Below are positions 23,315 through 33,783 of a DNA stretch of 64,000 nt, in pieces. Below the pieces are notes generated by a model, which worked only from the letters and a program-made list of their open reading frames with translations, was not told where the DNA came from and made no database searches. The stretch's first letter is position 1. Every line of letters begins with the position of its first letter. Source of the DNA: Dactylis glomerata (lineage: Eukaryota > Streptophyta > Magnoliopsida > Poales > Poaceae); NCBI GenBank assembly GCA_007115705.1, contig QXEO01000211.1:737583-801582 (forward strand), written 5' to 3'. The translations under genes were made by a program, and so were the position numbers.

Positions 23315-25326
23315 GGGGGATTCCTACTCTTCTCAGGCTCCGCGCACATCGAAACTCTAGCCAGGTGTGCTCGCGCGGTCTACCCCTTTGACTTCCCTAC
23401 AACGAGGGTTGACCGATGGACCTTTTTACTTTATTTTGTTTGGTTAGGCTATAGGAGCATGGAACAACACCGTGGAGTCCAAGATCCCCCTAGTAAACCC
23501 GCCGTGGGAGTTTCCCGCCCTACGCCCGAGATTTTCGAGAGTGTTATCGCATGTGTACGTCTAAAGAGGGTGACACCTCGGAGATAGATGTTGCCTCTCC
23601 AAACACCCTAACACACATAACTACATATATTAGGGGAAAGTGATAGCTTTGGGGGGATTCCTACTGTTCTCAGGCTCCGCGTTCATCGAAACTCTAGCCA
23701 GGTGGGCCCGCGCGGTCTACCCCTTTGACTTCCCTCCAACAATGGTTGACCGATGGACCTTTTTACTTTATTTTGATTGGTTAGGCAATAGGAGCGTGGA
23801 ACAACACCGTGGAGTCCAAGAGCCCCCCTAGTAGACCCGTCGTGGGAGTTTCCCGCCCTACGCCCGAGATTTTCGAGAGTGTTATCGCATGTGTATGTTT
23901 GAAGAGGGTGACATCTCGGAGATAGATGTTGCCTCTCTAAACACCCTGACACACATAACTACATATATTAGGGGAAAGTGATAGCTTTGGGGGGATTCCT
24001 ACTCTTCTCAGGCTCCGCGTACATCGAAACTCTAGCCAGGTGGGCCTGCGCGGTCTACCCCTTTGACTTCCCTCCAACGATGGTTGACCGGTGGACCTTT
24101 TAACTTTATTTTGTTTGGTTACGCAATAGGAGCACGGTACAACACCGTGGAGTCCAAGATCCCCCAAGTAGACCCGTCGTGGGAGTTTCCTGCCCTACGC
24201 CTGAGATTTTCGAGTGTTATCGCATGTGTACGTCTGAAGAGGGTGACACCTCGGAGATAGCTGTTGCCTCTCTAAACACCCTAACACACATAGCTACATA
24301 TATTAGGGGAAAGTGATAGCTTTGGGGGGATTCCTACTCTTCTCAGGCTCCGCGTACATCGAAACACTAGCCAGGTGGGCCTGCGCGGTCTACCCCTTTG
24401 ACTTCCCTCCAACGATGGTTGACCGGTGGACCTTTTTACTTTATTTTGTTTGGTTATGCTATAGGAGCATGGAACAACACCGTGTAGTCCAAGATCCCCC
24501 TAGTAAACCCGTCATGGGAGTTTCCCGCCCTACGCCCGAGATTTTCGAGAGTGTTATCGCATGTATGTGAAGAGGGTGACACCTCAGAGATAGATGTTGC
24601 CTCTCTAAGCACCCTAACACACGTAGCTACATATATTAGGGGACAGTGATAGCTTTGGGGGGATTCCTACTCTTCTCAGGCTCCGCGTACATCGAAACTC
24701 TAGCCAAGTGGGCCCGCGTGGTCTACCCCTTTGACTTCCCTCCAACGATGGTTTACCGGTGGACCTTTTTAGTTTATTTTGTTTGGTTAGGCAATAGGAG
24801 CACATAACAACACCGTGGAGTCCAAGAGCCGACCTAGTAGACCCGTCGTGGGAGTTTCCTGCCCTACACCCGAGATTTTCGAGAGTGTTATCGCATGTGT
24901 GTGAAGAGGGTGACACCTCAAAGATAAATGTTGCCTATCTAAGCACCCTAACACATGTAGCTACATATATTAGGGGGAAAGTGATAGCTTTGGGGATTCC
25001 TACTACTCTCAGGCTCCGCGTAGATCGAAACTCTAGCCATGTGGGCCCGCGCAGTCTACCCCTTTGACTTCCCTGCAACGACGGTTGACCGGTGGACCTT
25101 TTCACTTTATTTTGTTTGGTTAGGCAATAGGAGCACATAACAACACCGTGGAGGCCAAGAGCCTCCACTAGTAGACCCATCGTCGGAGTTTCCCACCTTG
25201 CGCCCGAGATTTTCGAGAGTGTTATCGCATGTGTCTAAAGAGGGTGACACGTCGGAGGTAGTTGTTGCCTCTATAAGCACCCTAACACATGTAGCTACAT
25301 ATATTAGGGGAAAGTGATAGCTTTGG
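23315..25326 (+). repeat. higher-order repeat A, third copy
   Basis: Matches the A blocks. It shares TTTTGATTGG and GGAGCGTGGAACAACACC with the copy at 17.28 kb rather than the one at 19.29 kb, so the three copies did not arise by simple stepwise doubling. Confidence 0.7.
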
Positions 25327-27340
25327 GGTGATTCCTACTCTTCTCAGGCTCCGCGTACATCGAAACTCTAGCCAGGTGTGCCCGCGCGGTCTACCCCTTT
25401 GACTTCCCTCCAACGAGGGTTGACCGATGGACCTTTTTACTTTATTTTGTTTGGTTAGGCTATAGGAGAATGGAACAACACCGTGGAGTCCAAGATCCCC
25501 CTAGTAAACCCGTCGTGGGAGTTTCCCGCCCTACGCCCGAGATTTTCGAGAGTGTTATCGCATGTGTACGTCTAAATAGGGTGACACCTCGGAGATAGAT
25601 GTTGCCTCTCTAAACACCCTAACACACGTAACTACATATATTAGGGGAAAGTGATAGCTTTGGGGGATTCCTACTCTTCTCAGGCTCCGCATTCATCAAA
25701 ACTCTAGCCAGGTGGGCCTGCGCGGTCTACCCCTTTGACTTCCCTCCAACGATGGTTGACCGATGGACCTTTTTACTTTATTTTGTTTGGTTAGGCAATA
25801 GGAGCATTGAGCAGCACCGTGGAGTCCAAGAGCCCCCCTAGTAGACCCATCGTGGGAGTTTCCTGCCCTACGCCCGAGATTTTCGAGAGTGTTATCGCAT
25901 GTGTACGTCTGAAGAGGGTGACACCTCGGAGATAGATGTTGCCTCTCTAAACACCCTAACACACATAACTACATATATTAGGGGAAAGTGATAGCTTTGG
26001 GGGTATTCCTACTCTTCTCAGGCTCCGCGTACATCGAAACTCTAGTCAGGTGGGCCCGCGCGGTCTACCCCTTTGACTTCCCTCCAATGATGGTTGACCG
26101 GTGGACCTTTTTACTTTATTTTGTTTGGTTACGCAATAGGAGCATGGTACAACACCGTGGAGTCCAAGATCCCCCCCAAGTAGACCCGTCGTGGGAGTTT
26201 CCTGCCCTACGCCCGAGATTTTCAAGTGTTATCGCATGTGTACGTCTAAAGAGGGTGACACCTCGGAGATAGTTCTTGCCTCTCTAAACACCCTAACACA
26301 CATAGCTACATATATTAGGGGAAAGTGAGAGCTTTGGGGGGATTCCTACTCTTCTCAGGCTCCGCGTACATCGAAACACTAGCCAGGTGGGCCCACGCGG
26401 TCTACCCCTTTGACTTCCCTCCAATGACGGTTGACCGTTGGACCTTTTTACTTTATTTTGTTTGGTTATGCTATAGGAGCATGGAACAACACCGTGGAGT
26501 CCAAGATCCCCCTAGTAAACCCGTCGTGGGAGTTTCCCGCCCTACGCCCGAGATTTTGGAGAGTGTTATCGCATGTGTGTGAAGAGGGTGACACCTCGGA
26601 GATAGATGTTGCCTCTCTAAGCACCCTAACACACGTAGCTACATATATTAGGGGAAAGTGATAGCTTTGGGGGGATTTCTACTCTTCTCAGGCTCGGTGT
26701 ACATCGGAACTCTAGCCAGCTAGGCCCGCATGGTCTACCCCTTTGACTTCCCTCCAACGATGGTTTACCGGTGGACCTTTTTAGTTTATTTTTTTTGGTT
26801 AGGCAATAGGAGCACATAACAACACCGTGGAGTCCAAGAGCCCACCTAGTAGACCCGTCGTGGGAGTTTCCTGCCCTACACCCGAGATTTCCGAGAGTGT
26901 TATCGCATGTGTGTGAAGACGGTGACACCTCGAAGATAGATGTTGCCTATCTAAGCACCCTAACACATGTAGCTACATATATTAGGGAGAAAGTGATAGC
27001 TTTGGGGGATTCCTACTACTGTCAGGCGCTGCGTAGATCGAAACTCTAGCCATCTGGGCCCGCGCGGTCTACCCCTTTGACTTCCCTGTAACGATGGTTG
27101 ACCGATGGACCTTTTCACTTTATTTTGTTTGGTTAGGCAATAGGAGCACATAACAACACCGTGGAGGCCAAGAGCCCCCACTAGTAGACCCATCGTCGGA
27201 GTTTCCCACCTTGCGCCCGAGATTTTCGAGAGTGTTATCGCATGTGTCTAAAGAGGGTGACACGTCGGAGGTAGATGTTGCCTCTATAAGCACCCTAACA
27301 CACGTGGCTACATATATTAGGGGAAAGTGATAGCTTTGGG
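25327..27340 (+). repeat. higher-order repeat B, second copy
   Basis: Matches 21304-23314 at an offset of 4023-4025, including the private GGAGAATGG and GTGAGAGCTTTGG variants. A-B together form a 12-monomer unit of about 4.02 kb. Confidence 0.7.
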
Positions 27341-28695
27341 GGGATTTCTACTCTTCTCACGCTCCGCGTACATCGAAACTCTAGCTAGGTGTGCCCGCGC
27401 GGTCTACCCCTTTGACTTCCCTCCAATGAGGGTTGACCGATGGACCTTTTTACTTTATTTTGTTTGGTTAGGCTATAGGAGCATGGAACAACACCGTGGA
27501 GTCCAAGATCCCCCTAGTAAACCCATCGTGGGAGTTTCCCGCCATACGCCCGAGATTTTCGAGAGTGTTATCGCATGTGTACGTCTAAAGAGGGTGACAC
27601 CTCAGAGATAGATGTTGCCTCTCTAAACACCCTAACACACGTAACTACATATATTAGGGGAAAGTGATAGCTTTGGGGGGATTCCTACTCTTCTCAGGCT
27701 CCGCGTACATCGAAACTTTGGCTAGGTGGGCCCGCGCGGTCTACCCCTTTGACTTCCATCCAACGACGGTTGACCGGTGGACCTTTTTACTTTATTTTGT
27801 TTGGTTAGGCAATAGGAGCACATAACGACACTGTGGAGGCCAAGAGCCCCCCTAGTAGATCTGTCGTGGGAGTTTCCCGCCCTGCGCCCGAGATTTTCGA
27901 GAGTGTTATCGCATGTGTACGTCTAAAGAGGGTGACACCTCGGAGATAGATGTTGCCTCTCTAAACACCCTAACACTCGTAACTACATATATTAGGGGAA
28001 AGTGATATCTTTGAGGGGATTCCTACTCTTCTCAGGCTCCGCATTCATCAAAACTCTAGCCAGGTGGGCCCGCGCGGTCTACCCCTTTGACTTCCCTCCA
28101 ACGATGGTTGACCGATAGACCTTTTTACTTTATTTTGTTTGGTTAGGCAATAAACGCATGGAACAACACCGTGGAGGCCAAGAGCCTCCCTAGTAGACCC
28201 GTCGTGGGAGTTTCCCGCCCTACGCCCGAGATTTTCGAGAGTGTTATCGCATGTGTACGTCTGAAGAGGGTGACACCTCGGAGATAGATGTTGCCTCTCT
28301 AAACACCCTAACACACATAAATACATATATTAGGGGAAAGTGATAGCTTTGGGGGGATTCCTACTCTTCTCAGGCTCCGTGTACATCAAAACTCTAGCCA
28401 GGTGGGCCCGCGCGCTCTACCCCTTTGACTTTCCTGCAACGATGGTTGACCGGTGGACCTTTTTACTTTACTTTGTTATGTTAGGCAATAGGAGCATGGA
28501 AAAACACCGTGGAGTCCAAGATCCCCCCTAGTAGACCCGTCGTGGGAGTTTCCTGCCCTACGCCCGAGATTTTCGAGTGTAATCGCATGTGTACGTCTAA
28601 AGAGGGTGACACCTCGGAGATAGCTGTTGCCTCTCTAAACGCCCTAACACACATAGCTACATATATTAGGGGAAAGTTATAGCTTTGGGGGGATT

Positions 28696-28700
28696 CCTAC
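28696..28700 (+). repeat. target site CCTAC left of truncated element
   Basis: CCTAC directly precedes the first LTR. The identical monomer position precedes the complete element (38895-38899). No right-hand partner exists because this copy lacks its 3' half. Confidence 0.8.
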
Positions 28701-29666
28701 TGTAACAACTCAGAAATTTGTAATCCACTTACTATTAATTAAAGTGCCAAATTTTGGACCAAGATAAAACTTTTATCTATTATTGCATGTATGCATGTAT
28801 TTTTGCATTATATGTCTTTTATGATTTCATGTGTGTTATTATTTGTTGTGAAATAGTTAGTTAATTCTAACCTAACCCACAGAAGCATTAGAGAAAGATT
28901 ATCAAAGCTAAAGAAACAAGAAACAAAAGAAAGAAAGAAAAAGAGAAGAAAAGTGTGATCTAGAAATTGTTATTGACTACCCTACTTTGGACACCTATAT
29001 TAAGAAATCTGTAACTCAAGCAAAGGTTTGGCCAGTTAGTTGAGCTTGACCAGGTCACATACTAACTTAACCAAGAAGCTTCCAACCAAAATTCAAATCA
29101 GAACTTGACTCAAACTTCTGCCAAACTTTGAATCTGAATCAGTGACCAAACTTCAAATTCGAAATAAGATTTCTGCAAAACATCCCATTTCTTCAGAACA
29201 AAAATAGTTCTGGAAACCTTGTCCAATATGTTGACCACCCAAAGTGAAAATTTTCAAAAATTCGAATTTGAATTTCTTGCGGGCATTTTGTCGAACACCT
29301 GGCAGACAAAAATCGAGAAAATCGAGTTTACTGTGAGCTTCACTGTCGCCGTTCGTCTCGACCCTGTAGCCATGCTCGTGGAGACGTCCGCGGTCGAGCC
29401 CAGCCCCCTCTGCCCCGACCCGAGCCGTGAGAAGTGGAGGAGAAGAAGAAGAAGAACGCGCCCAGGACCCTCTCTCTTCTCCCTCTGCTCCCTGCATGTC
29501 ACCGACCGCCATGACCTCGCCAGAGCCGACCCACAGCACTCCGTCGCTGAGGCAAAACCCCTCCAGCACGCTCGCAAGGCCGCCGTGCCCGGTGTTGCTC
29601 GACGCACGTCGCCAGGGCCCCCGCACCGGCGAGCTACTGGACGCCCTCGCCCCCGCCTCTCTGGCC

Positions 29667-29673
29667 TATAAAA
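29667..29673 (+). promoter_or_regulatory. TATA box of LTR 1
   Basis: TATAAAA lies in a GC-rich context (GGCCTATAAAAACCCCCGCC) about 970 bp into the LTR. A plant Pol II TATA box predicts transcription starting about 30 bp downstream, which makes the R/U5 part of this LTR about 2.6 kb long. Confidence 0.7.
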
Positions 29674-29941
29674 ACCCCCGCCGATCAAACGAATGGACGC
29701 ACACCACTCCCAGCTCGCTCCCAGACAACCTCTCCTCTCTCCGCTCGCTCTCGTTCGATGTTGCCATCCCCGCCGGCGAGGTACTGGACGCAGGCAGCGC
29801 CGTCGCGTTCGGCCTCCGTGGAGCAAGCAGACGCCGGGAATTGGAGGAGGAGTCCCGCCGGAGCCTTTTCCGACCCTCGCCGTCAAGCTCTGCTTCCTCT
29901 ACGCGCGCCGCCGTCACCGTCGTCTTCTTCTCTGCGCGCAG

Positions 29942-29943
29942 GT
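29942..29943 (+). promoter_or_regulatory. candidate splice donor in LTR 1
   Basis: GCAG/GTGAGC is a near-consensus 5' splice site about 270 bp after the TATA box. The same sequence is kept in the other two LTRs. Confidence 0.45.
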
Positions 29944-29983
29944 GAGCTCCCTCCTCGCCGATGAACACGAAGTAGACGCGCCG

Positions 29984-30033
29984 TTGGATTAGAATCCAAT
30001 GGCAGCGTACCGATTCGGGTCACTTAAGTGACC
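29984..30033 (+). repeat. paired palindromes in LTR 1 leader
   Basis: TTGGATT-AG-AATCCAA (29984-29999) is followed 18 bases later by the perfect 16-bp palindrome GGTCACTTAAGTGACC (30018-30033). Both would form hairpins in the genomic RNA or allow self-pairing of two RNAs. Confidence 0.7.
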
Positions 30034-32287
30034 TGACGAGTGGGACCCCCTTGTCAGTTTGTTTTAAAACATTTCCTGCCCCGTGCGAAGAGTTACTGGG
30101 CCGGCCCGTTCGGGTTTCGGCTGGATTCGGCCCGGTTCAGTTGGGTTCGGTCCGTTTCGCTTTTATTTATTTCCCGCTCATTTTTGAATTGTTTCAAATT
30201 TGTTTCAGATCTATTTTTCAAACTTTAATTCCAAGAGATTTAGAAATCCAATTTTAGCAAATGAATATGCGTTGGAAAGCTTAGGAAATGCTCTACCCTC
30301 TGAAACTGGTTAGAATTCAAATTGAGTTAGTGATTTAAATAATTAAGAATACTTTGACCATAGCTTATTTATTCATAGGAAAATTTTAGAAAATTATTTA
30401 AGCCTCCTAAAATTATGAAACTTGGTTTGTGAACTCAGTAATTAACTCCCCTACTGTTTAGTTCAACCTTAATCAACACAAACCTTGTTAGTGGTACCAA
30501 TTAGACCTTAATCCAATCCTAGTTGGTAGCATAAAATGATAGATCTCTATTATACACTTAGATTAATTTTTCCCTCAATACCAACTTACTTAATTAGTCC
30601 ATCTCCACTTGAACTAGCTCTAATAACCCTAGTTACTTACCCATACTCAAAAAGTAAACAACACATGACACATAGTAGGAAAAATCTAACTTGCACACTT
30701 AATGAAAACTTGGAAGAAAAACCTGCAATCCAACTCAATAAAATCCAACATGAACTCTATTGTTTGAAAACAATGATGTGTGCTTGAAGTGATGTTAGTA
30801 TGGTGTGGTGATTGTGTGCTTGTATTTATTCGTGATTAGACGCTAGTGTTGCTGAGGAGGTTATTGAAGGGGAATTCTATCAAGAAGAAGAAGACTACCC
30901 CGGACACTTTGCCAACCAAGGCAAGCCATCTTTTGAATCATACTCCACATGCCTAGTTTTACTATTGCATTCTACTTGTTTTTGAGTAAATTGCATGATT
31001 GAATTGCTAGAGTAGAATGATAGATGTGTAGTGATATCTTGCTTAGCAAGAGCATCAAGCTGAGTTTATCCAACCCTATTTTAGTGGTATCATCACTCAA
31101 TATAGTTGCTTAGTCGCTAATAAAATTGAGGCCATCTCTAAGTGGAACCCCATTTGAACTTGGTGACTTGAACTTGAAAGCTTGAATTGGAGATCCCTCC
31201 TACATGATGGTTTTATGAAGGAAAAGAATATTGACTAAGGACTATGGAATGTATTTGCTAAATGATAATAAGTGATGTACCCTGTGAGCCAACCATTACC
31301 GTACGACCACATTACCCCTAAATGGGAAGGGGCTTAGTCCGTAGCTTGTTCACCCTAGTATGGGAGGTCTTGTATCATCCTTTATAGAAGTGCACCGTGC
31401 GCGGGTACTTCCGAACCGGGTGGAATTTCCATTCATCCAGCATCCTGGAGCGGGCAAAACTAGAGATGCCGGAACGGAGATCTCCGTGTCTCGGGCTCTA
31501 GGGAAGGATCCTGTACTAGAGTGAGCAAGTGAAAGAGTTTGTTTGATTATCTGAACCTCGCATACTTTGTGTATGATGAACCATGGATTTCTCCGGGCAG
31601 ATGTATCGAATCTTGTGGGTAAAGTGTACCCCTCTGCAGAGGTTTCAAAACTATTCGAATAGCCGCGTCCTCGGTTATGGACAGTTGGCAAACTGTACTT
31701 GACTTTTGTCAAGAATATAATAACTTATGGTGAACTTGGTGAATGACATGACTTGACTTGACATTGATATTGACACACTTGAAGTTCCTTTTAGATTGAA
31801 CTTAGAGAACTAAACTTCTTTTCTACCAATGAACATTCTTGGGAAATAAAACTAGCTTTTACAAATAAACTTAGTGCATAGTCCACCATACCAACCTTGC
31901 ATATCTACTTCCTCATTTCCTTTATAAGATGGTTTGCGAGTGCATCCAATGTACTCATGGCTGTGTCCCTGGCTATCAACTTGGCCAGACTATGGGGAAG
32001 AGTATCCGGAGGAAGGTTATGAAGAAGAGTATCAGAACTAAGATCGTCTCCTGAGTCGCCATTGCCTGTAGGGTGAAGGCATGGACCCGAAGACGTTATT
32101 TCCGCTGATATATTGTGTTGTAATATGAACTTGGTCACTATGACCATTGTATTTGAACCATCGTATTGTAATGTCTATGGAACTGGTTACCAACTACGTT
32201 ATGTGTATCACAACAATGATTCTGGGATTGTGGTGGAATGCATAACGGGCACTTCGAATTTGTGATAAATTCGGGGGTGTTACAAGT

Positions 32288-32300
32288 TGGTATCAGAGCC
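32288..32300 (+). other. primer-binding site, truncated copy
   Basis: TGGTATCAGAGCC begins three bases after the LTR. It is complementary to the 3' end of plant initiator Met-tRNA, the usual primer of plant Ty3/gypsy elements. Confidence 0.9.
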
Positions 32301-32499
32301 TAGGCTGACCATAGGAGACCTTAGTTAGAATGGGCGTTAAATGAAACCTTTATGAAAGCAAAGAGATAAGTAATGGTTTAAAATTGCTTAGTCTTTTCCT
32401 CTCTGTTTACAAAGCTTGGTACATGCTTCAGTTTTTGCCTACTTAAAATTTTGCACACTTGAGTTGATCACTAACTTAATCTAATCTAAAATTTTGTAG

Positions 32500-33282
32500 A
32501 TGGCCCCGGTATTCACTTAGCAGTACCAGTTGAGCCATGGTGGCAGTCTTTGTTTCGAGCGCGACCTCACCACCCTGACCTTGTTCCTGGATCGTCTGTA
32601 TCCGGAGTTCAAGGGAGCCGTGCTCAATGAGCACCCGGATGGAGAGCTACGGTGGCTTGTCAGGGCCAGTTGCCATGGCAAGAAGGGGGATTTGAGTTCT
32701 CCAAGGATCAAGTTTGAGCTTGTGGAGAACACTTGGGCCGATGGTTTGGTCCGAGGTATGCAGGAGATGCACGCCCGCTTGTGCGGACTGCATGTTGAGG
32801 AGGTCCAGGGGGAGCGCTTTAGGAACTTTGCTCGGCGTGATGCGGACGGGCGTCCCGGAAACATGCCAGGGCAAAATGAGCCGAGTACCTACATCGATCA
32901 CATGGACTTCTTGCTGTACTCCACTCAGCAGGAGGCAGATCGTGCCCGTACCAAGGGCAACCTTGAGCACTTCGCACTTGTGGAGGCGAGAAGCACTATC
33001 AGGATCCTTGCTAGGGATCGCAAGAGTCTTCGCCGCCAGCGCGATGAGAGGGATCAGACCATTGATGAGTTGAAGGCCAATGTGGCTGAGGTGACTGAGT
33101 ACATTGAGAGTCTAGAGAGCCACCTTGGTGAGGAGGAAGGCATTGATCTCCGCAAGGAGGATAATGCCCTCATTAGTGACGAGGATGACTTCATGGAGGA
33201 CCTTGATGATGAGGAGCATGATGAGGATGCTGGATTCATTGTGGATGATGAGGAGGAAGACCCCGAGGAGCCCGATGTTTAG
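32500..33282 (+). pseudogene. upstream ORF of truncated copy, early stop
   Basis: Homologue of the intact 260-codon ORF at 42696-43478. The ATG at 32500 is followed by a TAG at 32518-32520 (codon 7) where the intact copy has GAG. The frame then stays open to 33282, and the remaining protein differs from the intact copy by only a handful of residues. It is therefore a recently disabled copy, consistent with loss of constraint after the duplication. A functional start downstream of the stop is not evident. Confidence 0.85.
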
Positions 33283-33555
33283 ATTGGAGATCCAAGTGTT
33301 ATCTAGTTATGAGTTTACTTAAAATCACTTCGTGTAGGTGTGAGTTGTATCCCCCTCTCTAGTAGACGAGTCGCAATGGTTTGATGTAAACCATTTGTAA
33401 TGTGTGAAATCGTATGTATGGTATGTTTGATGCTTGTTGAATCAAATATGAATTTGGCCCTTAAGGCCTTAGTAAGACAAAAATTGCATCATCCATGTTA
33501 CATTAAAACTTAGCAAATTAGTTTTTCCCTCTTGTCTTACACACATTATCTTCAG

Positions 33556-33783
33556 ATGCCGCGAGCACCCCCACCTCCGAACCCGGAAATGGCCGAACTG
33601 CTAAGGTTGATCATGGAAGACCGGGAAGCAGCCCGAGCTGAGCGCCAAGCTAACTTGGCCACTCTTCAGCAACTAACCCAGATGGCAATGAACCACAACA
33701 ATGGCAATGGAAATGGCCATGGTGAAGGATTTTCGAGTGTAATCGCATGTGTACGTCTGAAGAGGTTGACACCTCGGAGATAG
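33556..33783 (+). pseudogene. gag 5' fragment fused to satellite
   Basis: The first 58 codons of gag (ATG at 33556) correspond to 43752-43925. They include the proline-rich start and the asparagine/glycine-rich stretch. At 33729/33730 the frame continues into satellite DNA and adds about 17 foreign residues before a stop. The fragment lacks the capsid domain and all of pol, so it cannot support retrotransposition. It is useful as a junction marker. Confidence 0.85.

Larger units (their letters stand above)
6966..28700 (+). repeat. main satellite array S2
   Basis: About 65 head-to-tail monomers, mostly 335-338 bp. Monomers fall into at least three types by the segment before AAGAGGGTGACAC: TGTGTACGTCTG/A, TGTGTGTG and TGTGTCTA. 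A further subtype has GGGGGAAAG with TACTACTCTCAGGCTCTGCG. The types recur in a fixed order and form higher-order repeats. Internal length changes occur, for example a ~20 bp shortened monomer near 10860-10910. No host gene, rRNA or tRNA is present. The many 60-112 codon open frames are repeats of the same monomer frames and I do not call them genes. The right end is cut by the LTR at 28701. Confidence 0.95.
28701..32284 (+). repeat. LTR 1 (5' LTR of truncated copy, 3,584 bp)
   Basis: Starts TGTAACA and ends TGTTACA, a perfect 7-bp terminal inverted repeat. A GC-rich island (about 29340-30000) surrounds a TATA box. Compared with the other two LTRs it has one extra AGA in the AGA run near 29443-29455. 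It shares with LTR 2 several bases that LTR 3 lacks, for example AGCCCAGCCCCCTCTGCC. Confidence 0.95.
28701..33729 (+). mobile_element. truncated Ty3/gypsy chromovirus copy (5' LTR to early gag)
   Basis: This copy contains a complete 5' LTR, primer-binding site, leader, upstream ORF and the first 58 gag codons, then passes directly into satellite sequence. It aligns with 38900-43925 at an offset of 10196-10199. There is no 3' LTR or polypurine tract. The end at 33729 has only two bases (GA) common to gag and satellite. Because the left flank is the same satellite position as for the complete element, I infer that this is a duplicated piece of one insertion, not an independent insertion. Confidence 0.9.

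Noticed and set aside
29153..29992. Overlapping 100-210 codon frames on both strands in LTR 1 (and the equivalent parts of LTR 2 and LTR 3)
   Set aside because: They arise from the GC-rich promoter island. They overlap in several frames and run across the TATA box and splice donor, and no domain is recognisable.
31350..31712. 120-codon minus-strand frame in the LTR
   Set aside because: Antisense to the U5 region, with no recognisable domain and no promoter. It is kept in all LTRs only because the LTRs are similar.
32288..32300. TGGTATCAGAGCC as part of a tRNA gene
   Set aside because: It is the complement of a tRNA 3' end placed three bases after an LTR, with no cloverleaf around it; it is the primer-binding site.
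28701..33729. Truncated element as an independent second insertion followed by deletion
   Set aside because: It shares the exact insertion base and the left flanking satellite variants with the complete element. Two independent insertions at the same base of the same variant monomer are much less likely than one duplication.
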